Both the position numbers and the translations under genes were made by a program. This document shows positions 16,695-22,377 of a stretch of 30,586 nt of DNA, piece by piece. This stretch comes from a virus. The stretch is from the IMG/VR virus record IMGVR_UViG_3300044627_005999, positions 1 through 30,586 of that record; one strand, given 5' to 3'. Position 1 is the stretch's first letter; each line of letters starts with the position of its first letter. The notes under the pieces are model-generated. The model saw only the letters and a program-made list of their open reading frames with translations. It made no database searches and was not told the origin of the DNA.

Positions 16695-17456
16695 ATGAAA
16701 TTCACTGATTTGATTAACGGTCAACCGATCTCTGTTCGTGTCAAAGCGGAAGAATCTTGCCCTAAAGCGACACAGGACATTGCGGTAAACCTTGCCAACA
16801 GAGGCAAAGCAATCAAGACAGCGATGTATGGTCCGCTTAATCCTTCTGAACCAAACACGGAGTATTGGGGCAAGTTAGCAAAAGAGTGGGATGTTGATAA
16901 CGCTTCTGCGAAAAAACAATTGTGCGGAAACTGTTCACTTTTCATTCAAACACCTTCCATGAAAGACTGCATCAACAAAGGTGTAACTGGTGGCGATCGT
17001 CAAGATGAGTGGGAAGCAATTGATAGTGCTGGCGAACTTGGATATTGCGAAGCATTTGATTTTAAGTGTGCGTCAAAGAGGACTTGCCGTGCTTGGGTTG
17101 CTGGTGGTCCGATCGTTAAAGAGAAGTCCGCTAAACCGTTGCGTGATCCAAAGGGTGGTTTAACTGCCGCTGGTCGCGCACACTTCAATAGGACAGAGGG
17201 ATCTAATTTGAAACCGGGCGTGAAGGGTCCTGCTGATACACCAGAAAAGATGCGTCGCAAAGGATCATTTCTTACACGGTTCTTCACCAATCCTTCTGGT
17301 CCTATGAAAGACGAAAAGGGTCGCCCAACACGGCTCGCTCTTTCAGCGGCTGCTTGGGGCGAACCAGTTCCACAGAATGTGGATGATGCCAGAGAACTAG
17401 CCGCTAAGGGAAAAAGAATGCTTGAACGATATAAGAACTCCAAAGATAAGGATTGA
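16695..17456 (+). CDS. Phage protein with Cys-cluster N-terminal domain and KMRRKGSF-type C-terminal domain
   Basis: 253 residues. The N-terminal domain (about 50-145) has CGNC, then a Cys in MKDC, then GYCEAFDFKC and RTCRAW, giving six or seven Cys in a pattern that could bind zinc or an iron-sulfur cluster. The C-terminal domain (about 150-235) contains GGLTAAGRAHFNR, KPGVKGPADTPEKMRRKGSF and RLALSAAAWGEPVP. I know this pattern from uncharacterised proteins of phages and large DNA viruses, probably DUF6321 (name from memory). The end is a Lys-rich helix. The next gene begins two bases after its stop. It may be a minor virion or DNA-binding protein; function unknown. Confidence 0.8.
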   Translation: MKFTDLINGQPISVRVKAEESCPKATQDIAVNLANRGKAIKTAMYGPLNPSEPNTEYWGKLAKEWDVDNASAKKQLCGNCSLFIQTPSMKDCINKGVTGGDRQDEWEAIDSAGELGYCEAFDFKCASKRTCRAWVAGGPIVKEKSAKPLRDPKGGLTAAGRAHFNRTEGSNLKPGVKGPADTPEKMRRKGSFLTRFFTNPSGPMKDEKGRPTRLALSAAAWGEPVPQNVDDARELAAKGKRMLERYKNSKDKD

Positions 17457-17458
17457 TT

Positions 17459-17866
17459 GTGGAAAGATTTTGGTACGGAGCAACAGTTATCGGTGTTGTT
17501 GATGGTGACACCGTTGATTTGATGGTTGATCTAGGTTTCAGTGTTCATCATAAAATTCGTGTTCGCCTATATGGGATTAACACCCCTGAATCGCGAACAA
17601 AAGATCTGAAAGAAAAAGAACTTGGCTTAAAGGCAAAGAAGTTTGTTGAGGATTGGATAACCAACCACAAATGGGTTTTTGTCAACACCATTCCTGACAA
17701 GAACGACAAGTATGGTCGTGTTTTAGCAAGAATTTATTCATCAGACAAAATTGACGACCCTAAAACAGCGTGCCTGAATATTGACATGATTCAATCAGGA
17801 AACGCAAGAGAGTACTTTGGTATAGGCGATAAGACTTGGGCTGAGTTCAAAAAGGAAACAAAATAA
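17459..17866 (+). CDS. Thermonuclease (SNase-like) homologue
   Basis: 135 residues from a GTG start; AAGGA at 17448-17452 is 6 nt upstream, while the in-frame TTG at 17453 would abut it. The staphylococcal nuclease fold is recognisable: VIGVVDGDTVDLMVDLGF, then RVRLYGINTPESR and KYGRVLA. Counterparts of the catalytic Arg35, Glu43 and Arg87 are Arg36, Glu44 and Arg87, and Asp15/Asp17 stand for the calcium-binding Asp. The Asp40 position is Asn41, a change common in phage members. The full domain is present without a signal peptide, so it acts inside the cell or particle on DNA or RNA. It sits between two Cys-cluster genes two or so bases apart, one transcription unit. Confidence 0.9.
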   Translation: MERFWYGATVIGVVDGDTVDLMVDLGFSVHHKIRVRLYGINTPESRTKDLKEKELGLKAKKFVEDWITNHKWVFVNTIPDKNDKYGRVLARIYSSDKIDDPKTACLNIDMIQSGNAREYFGIGDKTWAEFKKETK

Positions 17867-17867
17867 A

Positions 17868-18215
17868 ATGAGCGATGAAAAATCAATTATAGAAATGCTG
17901 ATGGCGCAACTCCCTATGAGAATCGTGGGCATGCCAAAACCCATGGTGCCCAATCTCCACCCTGAAGAAAAAGCACTCGCGGACGCTTTAGTGCAAATCA
18001 CTAAGCAGTACGGAAAGTTCAATCAGGACTACACGGGTGTATGGGCTGGTTACGACGAACCAATGAAAAACGAGGTTGCCTCAATTGGAGTTAAATGCTC
18101 AAATTGTGTTCTTTACGAAGGTGGTTCATCATGCAAAATTATTTCTTTGCCTGTTGCACCAGAAGGCAAATGCCGGTTCGCTGTAATCCCTGATGGTGTA
18201 GTTAAAGCAAAATAG
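17868..18215 (+). CDS. Small Cys-motif phage protein, HiPIP-like pattern
   Basis: 115 residues, starting just after the nuclease stop. The first 70 residues are helical and proline-containing. The C-terminal half carries VKCSNCVLYEGGSSCKI and PEGKCRFAVIPDG, with four Cys spaced CxxC, C and C. This resembles the cluster-binding region of high-potential iron-sulfur proteins and related phage proteins. Whether it binds Fe-S or zinc cannot be told. The gene ends 4 bases from the convergent 52-aa gene, with no terminator between them. Confidence 0.75.
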   Translation: MSDEKSIIEMLMAQLPMRIVGMPKPMVPNLHPEEKALADALVQITKQYGKFNQDYTGVWAGYDEPMKNEVASIGVKCSNCVLYEGGSSCKIISLPVAPEGKCRFAVIPDGVVKAK

Positions 18216-18219
18216 CAAA

Positions 18220-18378
18220 TTATAGGTACTTGGCGTTTACCATTTCTAGATATCTTAAATCGCTTTTAAGGTAATCAATCTGTTTCTTTAGATCTGCTAC
18301 CTCTATACGTAGTTTTTCTAATTCGCTATCAACCAAATGGTTAAATCCTTGTTCCGCTAAGTGGGTTTTCTCAAGCAT
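18220..18378 (-). CDS. Small coiled-coil protein, 52 aa
   Basis: I translated this by hand. It begins MLEKTHLAEQGFNHLVDSEL and continues with ELEKLRIEVADLKKQIDYL, a clear heptad coiled coil, ending NAKYL. It fills the gap between the convergent Cys-motif gene and the oxygenase gene and is the last gene of the minus-strand operon. The ribosome-binding site is poor (GTAGAG directly before ATG), so expression would depend on coupling with the oxygenase gene 17 bases upstream. Confidence 0.5.
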   Translation of the reverse strand: MLEKTHLAEQGFNHLVDSELEKLRIEVADLKKQIDYLKSDLRYLEMVNAKYL

Positions 18379-18395
18379 CTCTACACATTAGTTCT

Positions 18396-18956
18396 TTATT
18401 CAACTAGTAAAAAGAATGTTGAAGAGAATCTTTTGCCCTTGGTTACAGGTCTAACCCAATGCCACAGGTTCGCATCAAAGAATATGCACGAATTCGGTTG
18501 TGGTTTTAAGGTGAATAAATTCCTCAACTCGGTGTTGTCTACAGGGGTTTGAGGCAAAGGTGGTCTACTGCTTGTGAAGCAAACCTCCCCACCTTCGTAG
18601 TCGTCGTTCAAGTAGTAGACGGCAGAAGCATTCGGGGAGAACCCAACCTCTGGATCGTCTGGATAATCCTTGTTGGGGACAGAGTCTTGGTGAACACCCA
18701 TTCCTCGGTTCTCATAAAAAGCAAGGACATTCCCACCTTTTATCTTGAGAAGATTTTGCTGACAGTGAAGCGGGTAAAGGGTATTGATTTTTTTACGAAC
18801 TTCCCCAGTCTCAACACCATCAATGTTAACTAAATGTGGGGTTTGTTCACTTGAACTGCCATCACGGCTAAGAGCCTGATCAAGAATGTCTTTGAAACGA
18901 TCTTCTTCCAAAAAATTTGTTAAATAAACAAACGGGCGGAATGTTTCAACACCCAT
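18396..18956 (-). CDS. 2-oxoglutarate/Fe(II)-dependent oxygenase (prolyl 4-hydroxylase type)
   Basis: 186 residues from the ATG at 18956, which overlaps the upstream stop by one base (TGATG); a longer start at 18971 is possible. The jelly-roll motifs are in order: GVHQDS with His89 and Asp91, SAVYYLNDDYEGGEVCF, CIFFDANLWHWVRPV with His166, and KGKRFSSTFF with Arg176 for 2-oxoglutarate. The full metal and cosubstrate set is present. The family hydroxylates protein side chains or small molecules; the target here is unknown. It is coupled to the methyltransferase gene and lies in an operon of modifying enzymes. Confidence 0.9.
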   Translation of the reverse strand: MGVETFRPFVYLTNFLEEDRFKDILDQALSRDGSSSEQTPHLVNIDGVETGEVRKKINTLYPLHCQQNLLKIKGGNVLAFYENRGMGVHQDSVPNKDYPDDPEVGFSPNASAVYYLNDDYEGGEVCFTSSRPPLPQTPVDNTELRNLFTLKPQPNSCIFFDANLWHWVRPVTKGKRFSSTFFLLVE

Positions 18957-19543
18957 CAGAGCGTTTCCCACCTCATATGTTTCTTGTATACATCAGGGCT
19001 GATAACCGTTGGGTCAACCCACCAATCCTCGTGAATCGTTCTCACAACAAGCGTGTAGCCAAGACAGTCAAGGATTTCCCGTTGTGCGTCTCTTTGTCCT
19101 GTATTTCGGAAATACATGTTCGCATCATGCTCAAAGGTAATAATTGAAAACCTGTACTGCGTTAAAGGAACAGTGATTAGACCTAAAAGGGTGGTGTAAT
19201 GATTCCCGTTAGGTCTCGTAGCCCTGTCATAGCCAGTATCAATATCTACTTGTAGATAGTCAATTTGTTTTGGGAAATGGTTGTTATGAAAGTAACTGAT
19301 GTAATCAAAGTTCAAAGCGTCACCCATGCAAGGATTTGACCTGTTCCCAATGAATTCTTCACGACGCTCATCAACTAGTTCAAACGAGACACCCTGCCAC
19401 CCAAATTGCTTTTCTAAAACATTGGTATTGCTACCGTCAGATGAATGAAACGCGCCTAGTTCAACATAAAAGCCATCTTTTTTATAATCAAGAATGTCTA
19501 AAACAAATGCCTCTTGATTACTGCTACCTGTGTATCGGTTCAC
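18956..19543 (-). CDS. FkbM-like SAM-dependent methyltransferase
   Basis: 195 residues from a GTG start overlapping the previous stop (GTGA). GFYVELGAFHSSDGSNTNVLEKQFGW is split in the usual way into motif I (FYVELGAFHSSDGSNT) and the following helix. GVSFELVDERREEF supplies the acidic residue expected to bind the SAM ribose, and IDYLQVDIDTGYD is the motif IV region. These features match FkbM-type O-methyltransferases, often acting on sugars or other small molecules. The length of about 195 is short but the Rossmann core seems complete. Neighbours are an oxygenase and a coiled-coil protein. The substrate is unknown; cell-surface sugar or nucleotide modification are both possible. Confidence 0.8.
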   Translation of the reverse strand: MNRYTGSSNQEAFVLDILDYKKDGFYVELGAFHSSDGSNTNVLEKQFGWQGVSFELVDERREEFIGNRSNPCMGDALNFDYISYFHNNHFPKQIDYLQVDIDTGYDRATRPNGNHYTTLLGLITVPLTQYRFSIITFEHDANMYFRNTGQRDAQREILDCLGYTLVVRTIHEDWWVDPTVISPDVYKKHMRWETL

Positions 19544-19770
19544 TTCTTGAAACCGTTTTTCCGCACTAGATCGCCGACTGTTTTTATGGTTGAGCCAAGT
19601 GAACTTTTAATGTCCTGATTAGTTATGTTGACTTTCACGGTTTCTCTTTTTGCTGAATTCAACTCAGACTGAAGAATGCGAATCATCGTTTCAAGTTCTT
19701 TTAGTTTTTGGTTTGTTTCTTCAACAAACTCCTCAAAACGATTCTCCATATTGTCTCCGCCGTAAGGCAT
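19540..19770 (-). CDS. Small coiled-coil protein, 76 aa
   Basis: Start chosen at ATG 19770 because GGAG lies 6 nt upstream and the previous gene ends at 19772. A longer frame from 19944 would overlap the upstream gene by about 170 bases and is rejected. An inner ATG at 19749, also preceded by GGAG, is possible. The sequence NRFEEFVEETNQKLKELETM and what follows form a heptad coiled coil, then a short basic end. It couples to the methyltransferase by a 4-base overlap. Function unknown. Confidence 0.65.
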   Translation of the reverse strand: MPYGGDNMENRFEEFVEETNQKLKELETMIRILQSELNSAKRETVKVNITNQDIKSSLGSTIKTVGDLVRKNGFKK

Positions 19771-19771
19771 T

Positions 19772-20038
19772 TCATTCTCCGTTTTCTTGTTTTTCAACAA
19801 TCCTGATCGCTCGTGAACATATTCTATCCCATTGTTCTGGATGGTTGTCTTTAATCCATTTAATGGCGATCTGTGAACGCTTGTTAGCAACGATTTGGTG
19901 AAACCTAGCCTGAGACTTTCCTGCTGAAGTTTTTCTATACCCACGCATGTATTCGGCGGCTGCTTTTTTGCACAGTACGCATCTACATTTAGAGTTCGTG
20001 TATGTGGCGTAAAGCCCGTGAATTATTTCGTCTGCCAT
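19772..20038 (-). CDS. Small Cys-motif actinophage-type protein
   Basis: 88 residues from the ATG at 20038, overlapping the end of the deacetylase-fold gene by 16 bases. Near the N-terminus is HGLYATYTNSKCRCVLCKKA, close to the HGxxxxYxxxxCRCxxCxxA pattern that I associate with short proteins of actinobacterial phages. His and three Cys could bind one zinc ion. The remainder is basic and helical (MRGYRKTSAGKSQARFH). It may bind nucleic acid. The overlap implies coupled translation in the minus-strand operon. Confidence 0.7.
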   Translation of the reverse strand: MADEIIHGLYATYTNSKCRCVLCKKAAAEYMRGYRKTSAGKSQARFHQIVANKRSQIAIKWIKDNHPEQWDRICSRAIRIVEKQENGE

Positions 20039-20970
20039 GACCAACCATAGATAGTTCGGAGATGTGTTTTTGCAACATCATCTCGTGTTGTTTTACCGCC
20101 AGAATATCCGCCTGCTAAAGCGAAAATAGCCTTGTTGGAACCAATGAAATTAGAGACAATTTTCTCTCGTTCCGCAATGACGCTTTCGTCTATCCCATGA
20201 GATCCTACTGGATCAATACCTGCGTTATAGATGAACAGTGTCTTATCTGTGATGAACGGTTCTGCCAAAGTCAAGGCATTCCTGATTTCTTCTAAATAGT
20301 CTTCTTCACGGCTAAGAACATGCAGGGAAGCCCAGGTATCGTTTTCGTCAATGTCGTACCCGTCAAACCAATTGGTTGATAGGTCAATGTGTCTGATTGG
20401 TTTAACTGATGTTTGAAAGTTCTTGTTGAATTCTTTCAAAAAGTCCATAGTTCCACCGCCACAGTGAGCATCAAAATCAAGGACGATAGGTTCAAACCCT
20501 TGCTGATATGCGTAGATTGCTGACAGCGCAATTCCGTTGATCGTGCAGAAACCTGCACCGCTACCTCTTGAGGCATGGTGTAGTCCTGAAGAGAGACTCC
20601 CGCTTCTATTGGATCCTGCCTTTATCTCGTCTACCGATGCCACTAAACCGTGCGTGTGTGCGCGAGCGAACTTGTAAGTGTTTTTACACCAACTAAAACC
20701 TTGGCTTTGCGCTAGGTGTGGGTCGTTGTTTGTCTTCAGTGCCTCAACATATTTTGGGGTAAGCCATTTGTTGATGAGACGATCCGTTACAGAAATGTCC
20801 GTGATCTGTTCAGGGTCAACAATTTTGATTTCGGGTATGTCTTTAAGCAAACGAACCCTTTCGGCAATATCGTTATCCGAATTGATCAGATTGACAATAT
20901 TGTTTGACTTTCGTGATGTGTCAAAATCATGCTGAATGCTTGTGTATGTTTCGTTCCAAAAAACTTTCAT
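20023..20970 (-). CDS. Histone deacetylase-superfamily amidohydrolase
   Basis: 315 residues from the ATG at 20970; an upstream start would overlap the phosphatase gene. The arginase/deacetylase fold motifs are all present: LHHASRGSGAGFCTINGIAL with the His131-His132 pair, VLDFDAHCGGGT with zinc ligands Asp167 and His169, IYNAGIDPVGSHG with Asp253 as third ligand, and LAGGYSGG with Tyr289. In this family the enzymes remove acetyl or other acyl groups from lysine side chains or polyamines by zinc hydrolysis. The active site looks intact. A deacetylase homologue is unusual in a phage; a possible substrate could be the Lys-rich protein at 26914-27219, polyamines, or host proteins. All three are inference. 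Confidence 0.9.
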   Translation of the reverse strand: MKVFWNETYTSIQHDFDTSRKSNNIVNLINSDNDIAERVRLLKDIPEIKIVDPEQITDISVTDRLINKWLTPKYVEALKTNNDPHLAQSQGFSWCKNTYKFARAHTHGLVASVDEIKAGSNRSGSLSSGLHHASRGSGAGFCTINGIALSAIYAYQQGFEPIVLDFDAHCGGGTMDFLKEFNKNFQTSVKPIRHIDLSTNWFDGYDIDENDTWASLHVLSREEDYLEEIRNALTLAEPFITDKTLFIYNAGIDPVGSHGIDESVIAEREKIVSNFIGSNKAIFALAGGYSGGKTTRDDVAKTHLRTIYGWSWQTK

Positions 20971-20974
20971 CAAA

Positions 20975-21502
20975 TTACCAACCCATTTCTGTGTGGTTAT
21001 TGCGTATCTCCAAAAGGGTTGTACCAAGATTGAAATAGTTATCTAAATGTTTTACCATCAGTGTGTTTGGCGCGAAAGTACGACGAGCACCACGATAGAA
21101 ACTTTTCTCAATCGGATGCTGTTTTTGTAGCGTCAAAAATGCTTCAAGTGGATCTACGCCATTTGCTATTGCCACACCCCATGCTGTTGCTGTAGACCTA
21201 GATATTCCTGCGTGGCAGTGAACCAACAACTTGGGAACGCCAACACCGAATTCAATTAGTTCAACAACATCGTCAAATGTGGGTCCACCATTGCTTTCAA
21301 ACATGGTGTCCCTAAATTCAACGACCTTATGTATAGGGTGTTTGAAGTCACGCACTTCGTCCTTGAACGGACCGGCGGTGATTACGGCGTCATATTCAAG
21401 GCATTGGCTTCGTGCTTCTTGAAGGTTTCTGACGGTTGGCATGGCTATTAGTGAGGTTTCCATATATTCGCTTTCTTTAGTATTTGTAGGTATATTACTC
21501 AT
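20975..21502 (-). CDS. Dual-specificity/tyrosine phosphatase-like protein
   Basis: 175 residues if the ATG at 21502 is used. That ATG lies 6 nt after a -10-like box, so the message may be leaderless. An inner ATG at 21463 is possible, and the frame is open back to 21562. The signature VHCHAGISRSTATAWG contains the HCx5R loop, with Cys96 as nucleophile and Arg102 binding phosphate. An upstream Asp65 (FRDTM) may be the general acid. The preceding segments (LEYDAVITAG, HKVVEFRDT) fit the dual-specificity fold. The protein should remove phosphate from protein Ser/Thr/Tyr or another phospho-substrate. It is the first gene of the minus-strand operon, 4 bases before the deacetylase gene. Interesting alongside the kinase-like genes at 1-8898. 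Confidence 0.88.
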   Translation of the reverse strand: MSNIPTNTKESEYMETSLIAMPTVRNLQEARSQCLEYDAVITAGPFKDEVRDFKHPIHKVVEFRDTMFESNGGPTFDDVVELIEFGVGVPKLLVHCHAGISRSTATAWGVAIANGVDPLEAFLTLQKQHPIEKSFYRGARRTFAPNTLMVKHLDNYFNLGTTLLEIRNNHTEMGW

Positions 21503-21508
21503 ACCGTA

Positions 21509-21538
21509 AGTGTAGCCCCCATGTGTGAGGTTTGGCAA
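21509..21538 (-). promoter_or_regulatory. Candidate promoter for the minus-strand enzyme operon
   Basis: Read on the minus strand: TTGCCA (21538-21533), 18 bases, TACACT (21514-21509), then 6 bases and ATG at 21502. The -35 matches TTGACA at five of six positions. The distance would start the RNA at or next to the ATG. Confidence 0.5.
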
Positions 21539-21671
21539 CCCGACAAAACCCTCTAGATACAAGGAATATATATTTAAGTTTTTTTATATAAAAAGTTGTT
21601 TTTCTCCGACATGTTAGTTAGTCTCTCTTTTCAGGAAGACATAAACCACTAGACAGAAATAGGAGCCCAAT

Positions 21672-21914
21672 ATGGCTACAACATATCAGCAACTGAAAAA
21701 GAAACTTGGGGTTAGCCGTGGACGTAAGCCACTGCCCGCAGAGGAGCGCGCCCGTCGCGCCGAACTGCGCAAAGTTGAGGCAAAGCGTCGTAATGAGGCA
21801 AAGCGCCGTGCATCTTTTGTTCTACAAACCCGATACACCGAAGAGTTTGATGAACTGTTTGCAGAAGAAATGAAGGCAATGAAGTTGGAAAACAAGTTCG
21901 CACCCAAAAACTAA
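21672..21914 (+). CDS. Small basic phage protein, 80 aa
   Basis: Unrecognised. AGGAG at 21661-21665 is a good ribosome-binding site for the ATG at 21672. The N-terminal two thirds are rich in Arg and Lys (SRGRKPLPAEERARRAELRK, then EAKRRNEAKRR) and look helical; the end is more acidic. The composition fits a nucleic-acid-binding protein. It is divergent from the minus-strand operon across an AT-rich gap (21503-21671) and followed by a terminator, so it is a one-gene unit. Confidence 0.75.
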   Translation: MATTYQQLKKKLGVSRGRKPLPAEERARRAELRKVEAKRRNEAKRRASFVLQTRYTEEFDELFAEEMKAMKLENKFAPKN

Positions 21915-21954
21915 CATTTGGGGCAATCAGTCTATGCCCCCTCGCATAGAAGGG

Positions 21955-21985
21955 AAGGAGCGCCGAAAGGCGCTCCTTTTCCTTT
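21955..21985 (+). terminator. Rho-independent terminator
   Basis: AAGGAGCGCC, loop GAAA, GGCGCTCCTT, then TTCCTTTTCC: a perfect 10-base stem with a GAAA loop and a pyrimidine-rich tail, 40 bases after the 80-aa gene. The same loop occurs in the capsid terminator. Confidence 0.88.
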
Positions 21986-21998
21986 TCCTAGGGCGAGG

Positions 21999-22004
21999 TA
22001 TAAT
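21999..22004 (+). promoter_or_regulatory. Consensus -10 box placed for a leaderless start
   Basis: A perfect TATAAT lies 5 bases before the ATG at 22010, with no Shine-Dalgarno sequence between. RNA starting 6 bases after the box would begin exactly at the A of the start codon. No good -35 is visible because the preceding terminator fills that region. Confidence 0.6.
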
Positions 22005-22009
22005 TACCT

Positions 22010-22303
22010 ATGCCTGAGTACATTTTTGGTGACATAGAAATCTTGCGAGCAGTCTCCGAACCATGCATTGTTTGCGGTGACCCGAACGGCAACTGCGTAC
22101 CCGAAGGACATAAACCTCCTGAAAGACTTTTCGGATTGGGTATCTTCAAATCACTAGATGACAAGCAAACATTTAGAATAGAAGAAGATTTTTTTGTAGA
22201 CGAAGAAATCTCTGCTGGTGTTTTTGCCAAAGTTCGCAAATTCGCTGTAGGTCAAGTGATTCCTTTATCTGAGGCAAGAAAATATAACCTTACCCGTAAT
22301 TAG
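22010..22303 (+). CDS. Small Cys-motif phage protein, 97 aa
   Basis: Unrecognised beyond a CIVCGDPNGNC motif near residues 19-29, which could bind zinc with three Cys and perhaps a nearby His (EGHKPPE). Later segments look like strands (FFVDEEISAGVFAKVRKFAVG). The start is set by the -10 box 5 bases upstream and the absence of any ribosome-binding site. It precedes the ribonucleotide reductase gene by 74 bases. Small proteins of this kind are common in actinophage genomes. Confidence 0.75.
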   Translation: MPEYIFGDIEILRAVSEPCIVCGDPNGNCVPEGHKPPERLFGLGIFKSLDDKQTFRIEEDFFVDEEISAGVFAKVRKFAVGQVIPLSEARKYNLTRN

Positions 22304-22307
22304 GATT

Positions 22308-22335
22308 TTACTTAAAATACTTGGTGCTGTACTAT
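22308..22335 (+). promoter_or_regulatory. Weak candidate promoter before the ribonucleotide reductase gene
   Basis: TTACTT (22308-22313), 16 bases, TACTAT (22330-22335). Only the -10 is reasonable. It lies 42 bases before the ATG at 22378. Read-through from the gene at 22010 would serve as well. Confidence 0.25.
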
Positions 22336-22377
22336 TGTTCTCCACCCATATTGCCTAGTGCGCCGAAAGAGGATGTA

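Noticed and set aside
19540-19944. Longer form (134 residues) of the coiled-coil protein
   Set aside because: It would overlap the upstream Cys-motif gene by about 170 bases; an ATG at 19770 with GGAG 6 nt upstream fits the gap.
22304-22377. Cobalamin riboswitch before the B12-dependent reductase
   Set aside because: The gap is only 74 bases and shows no B12-box-like conserved sequence.
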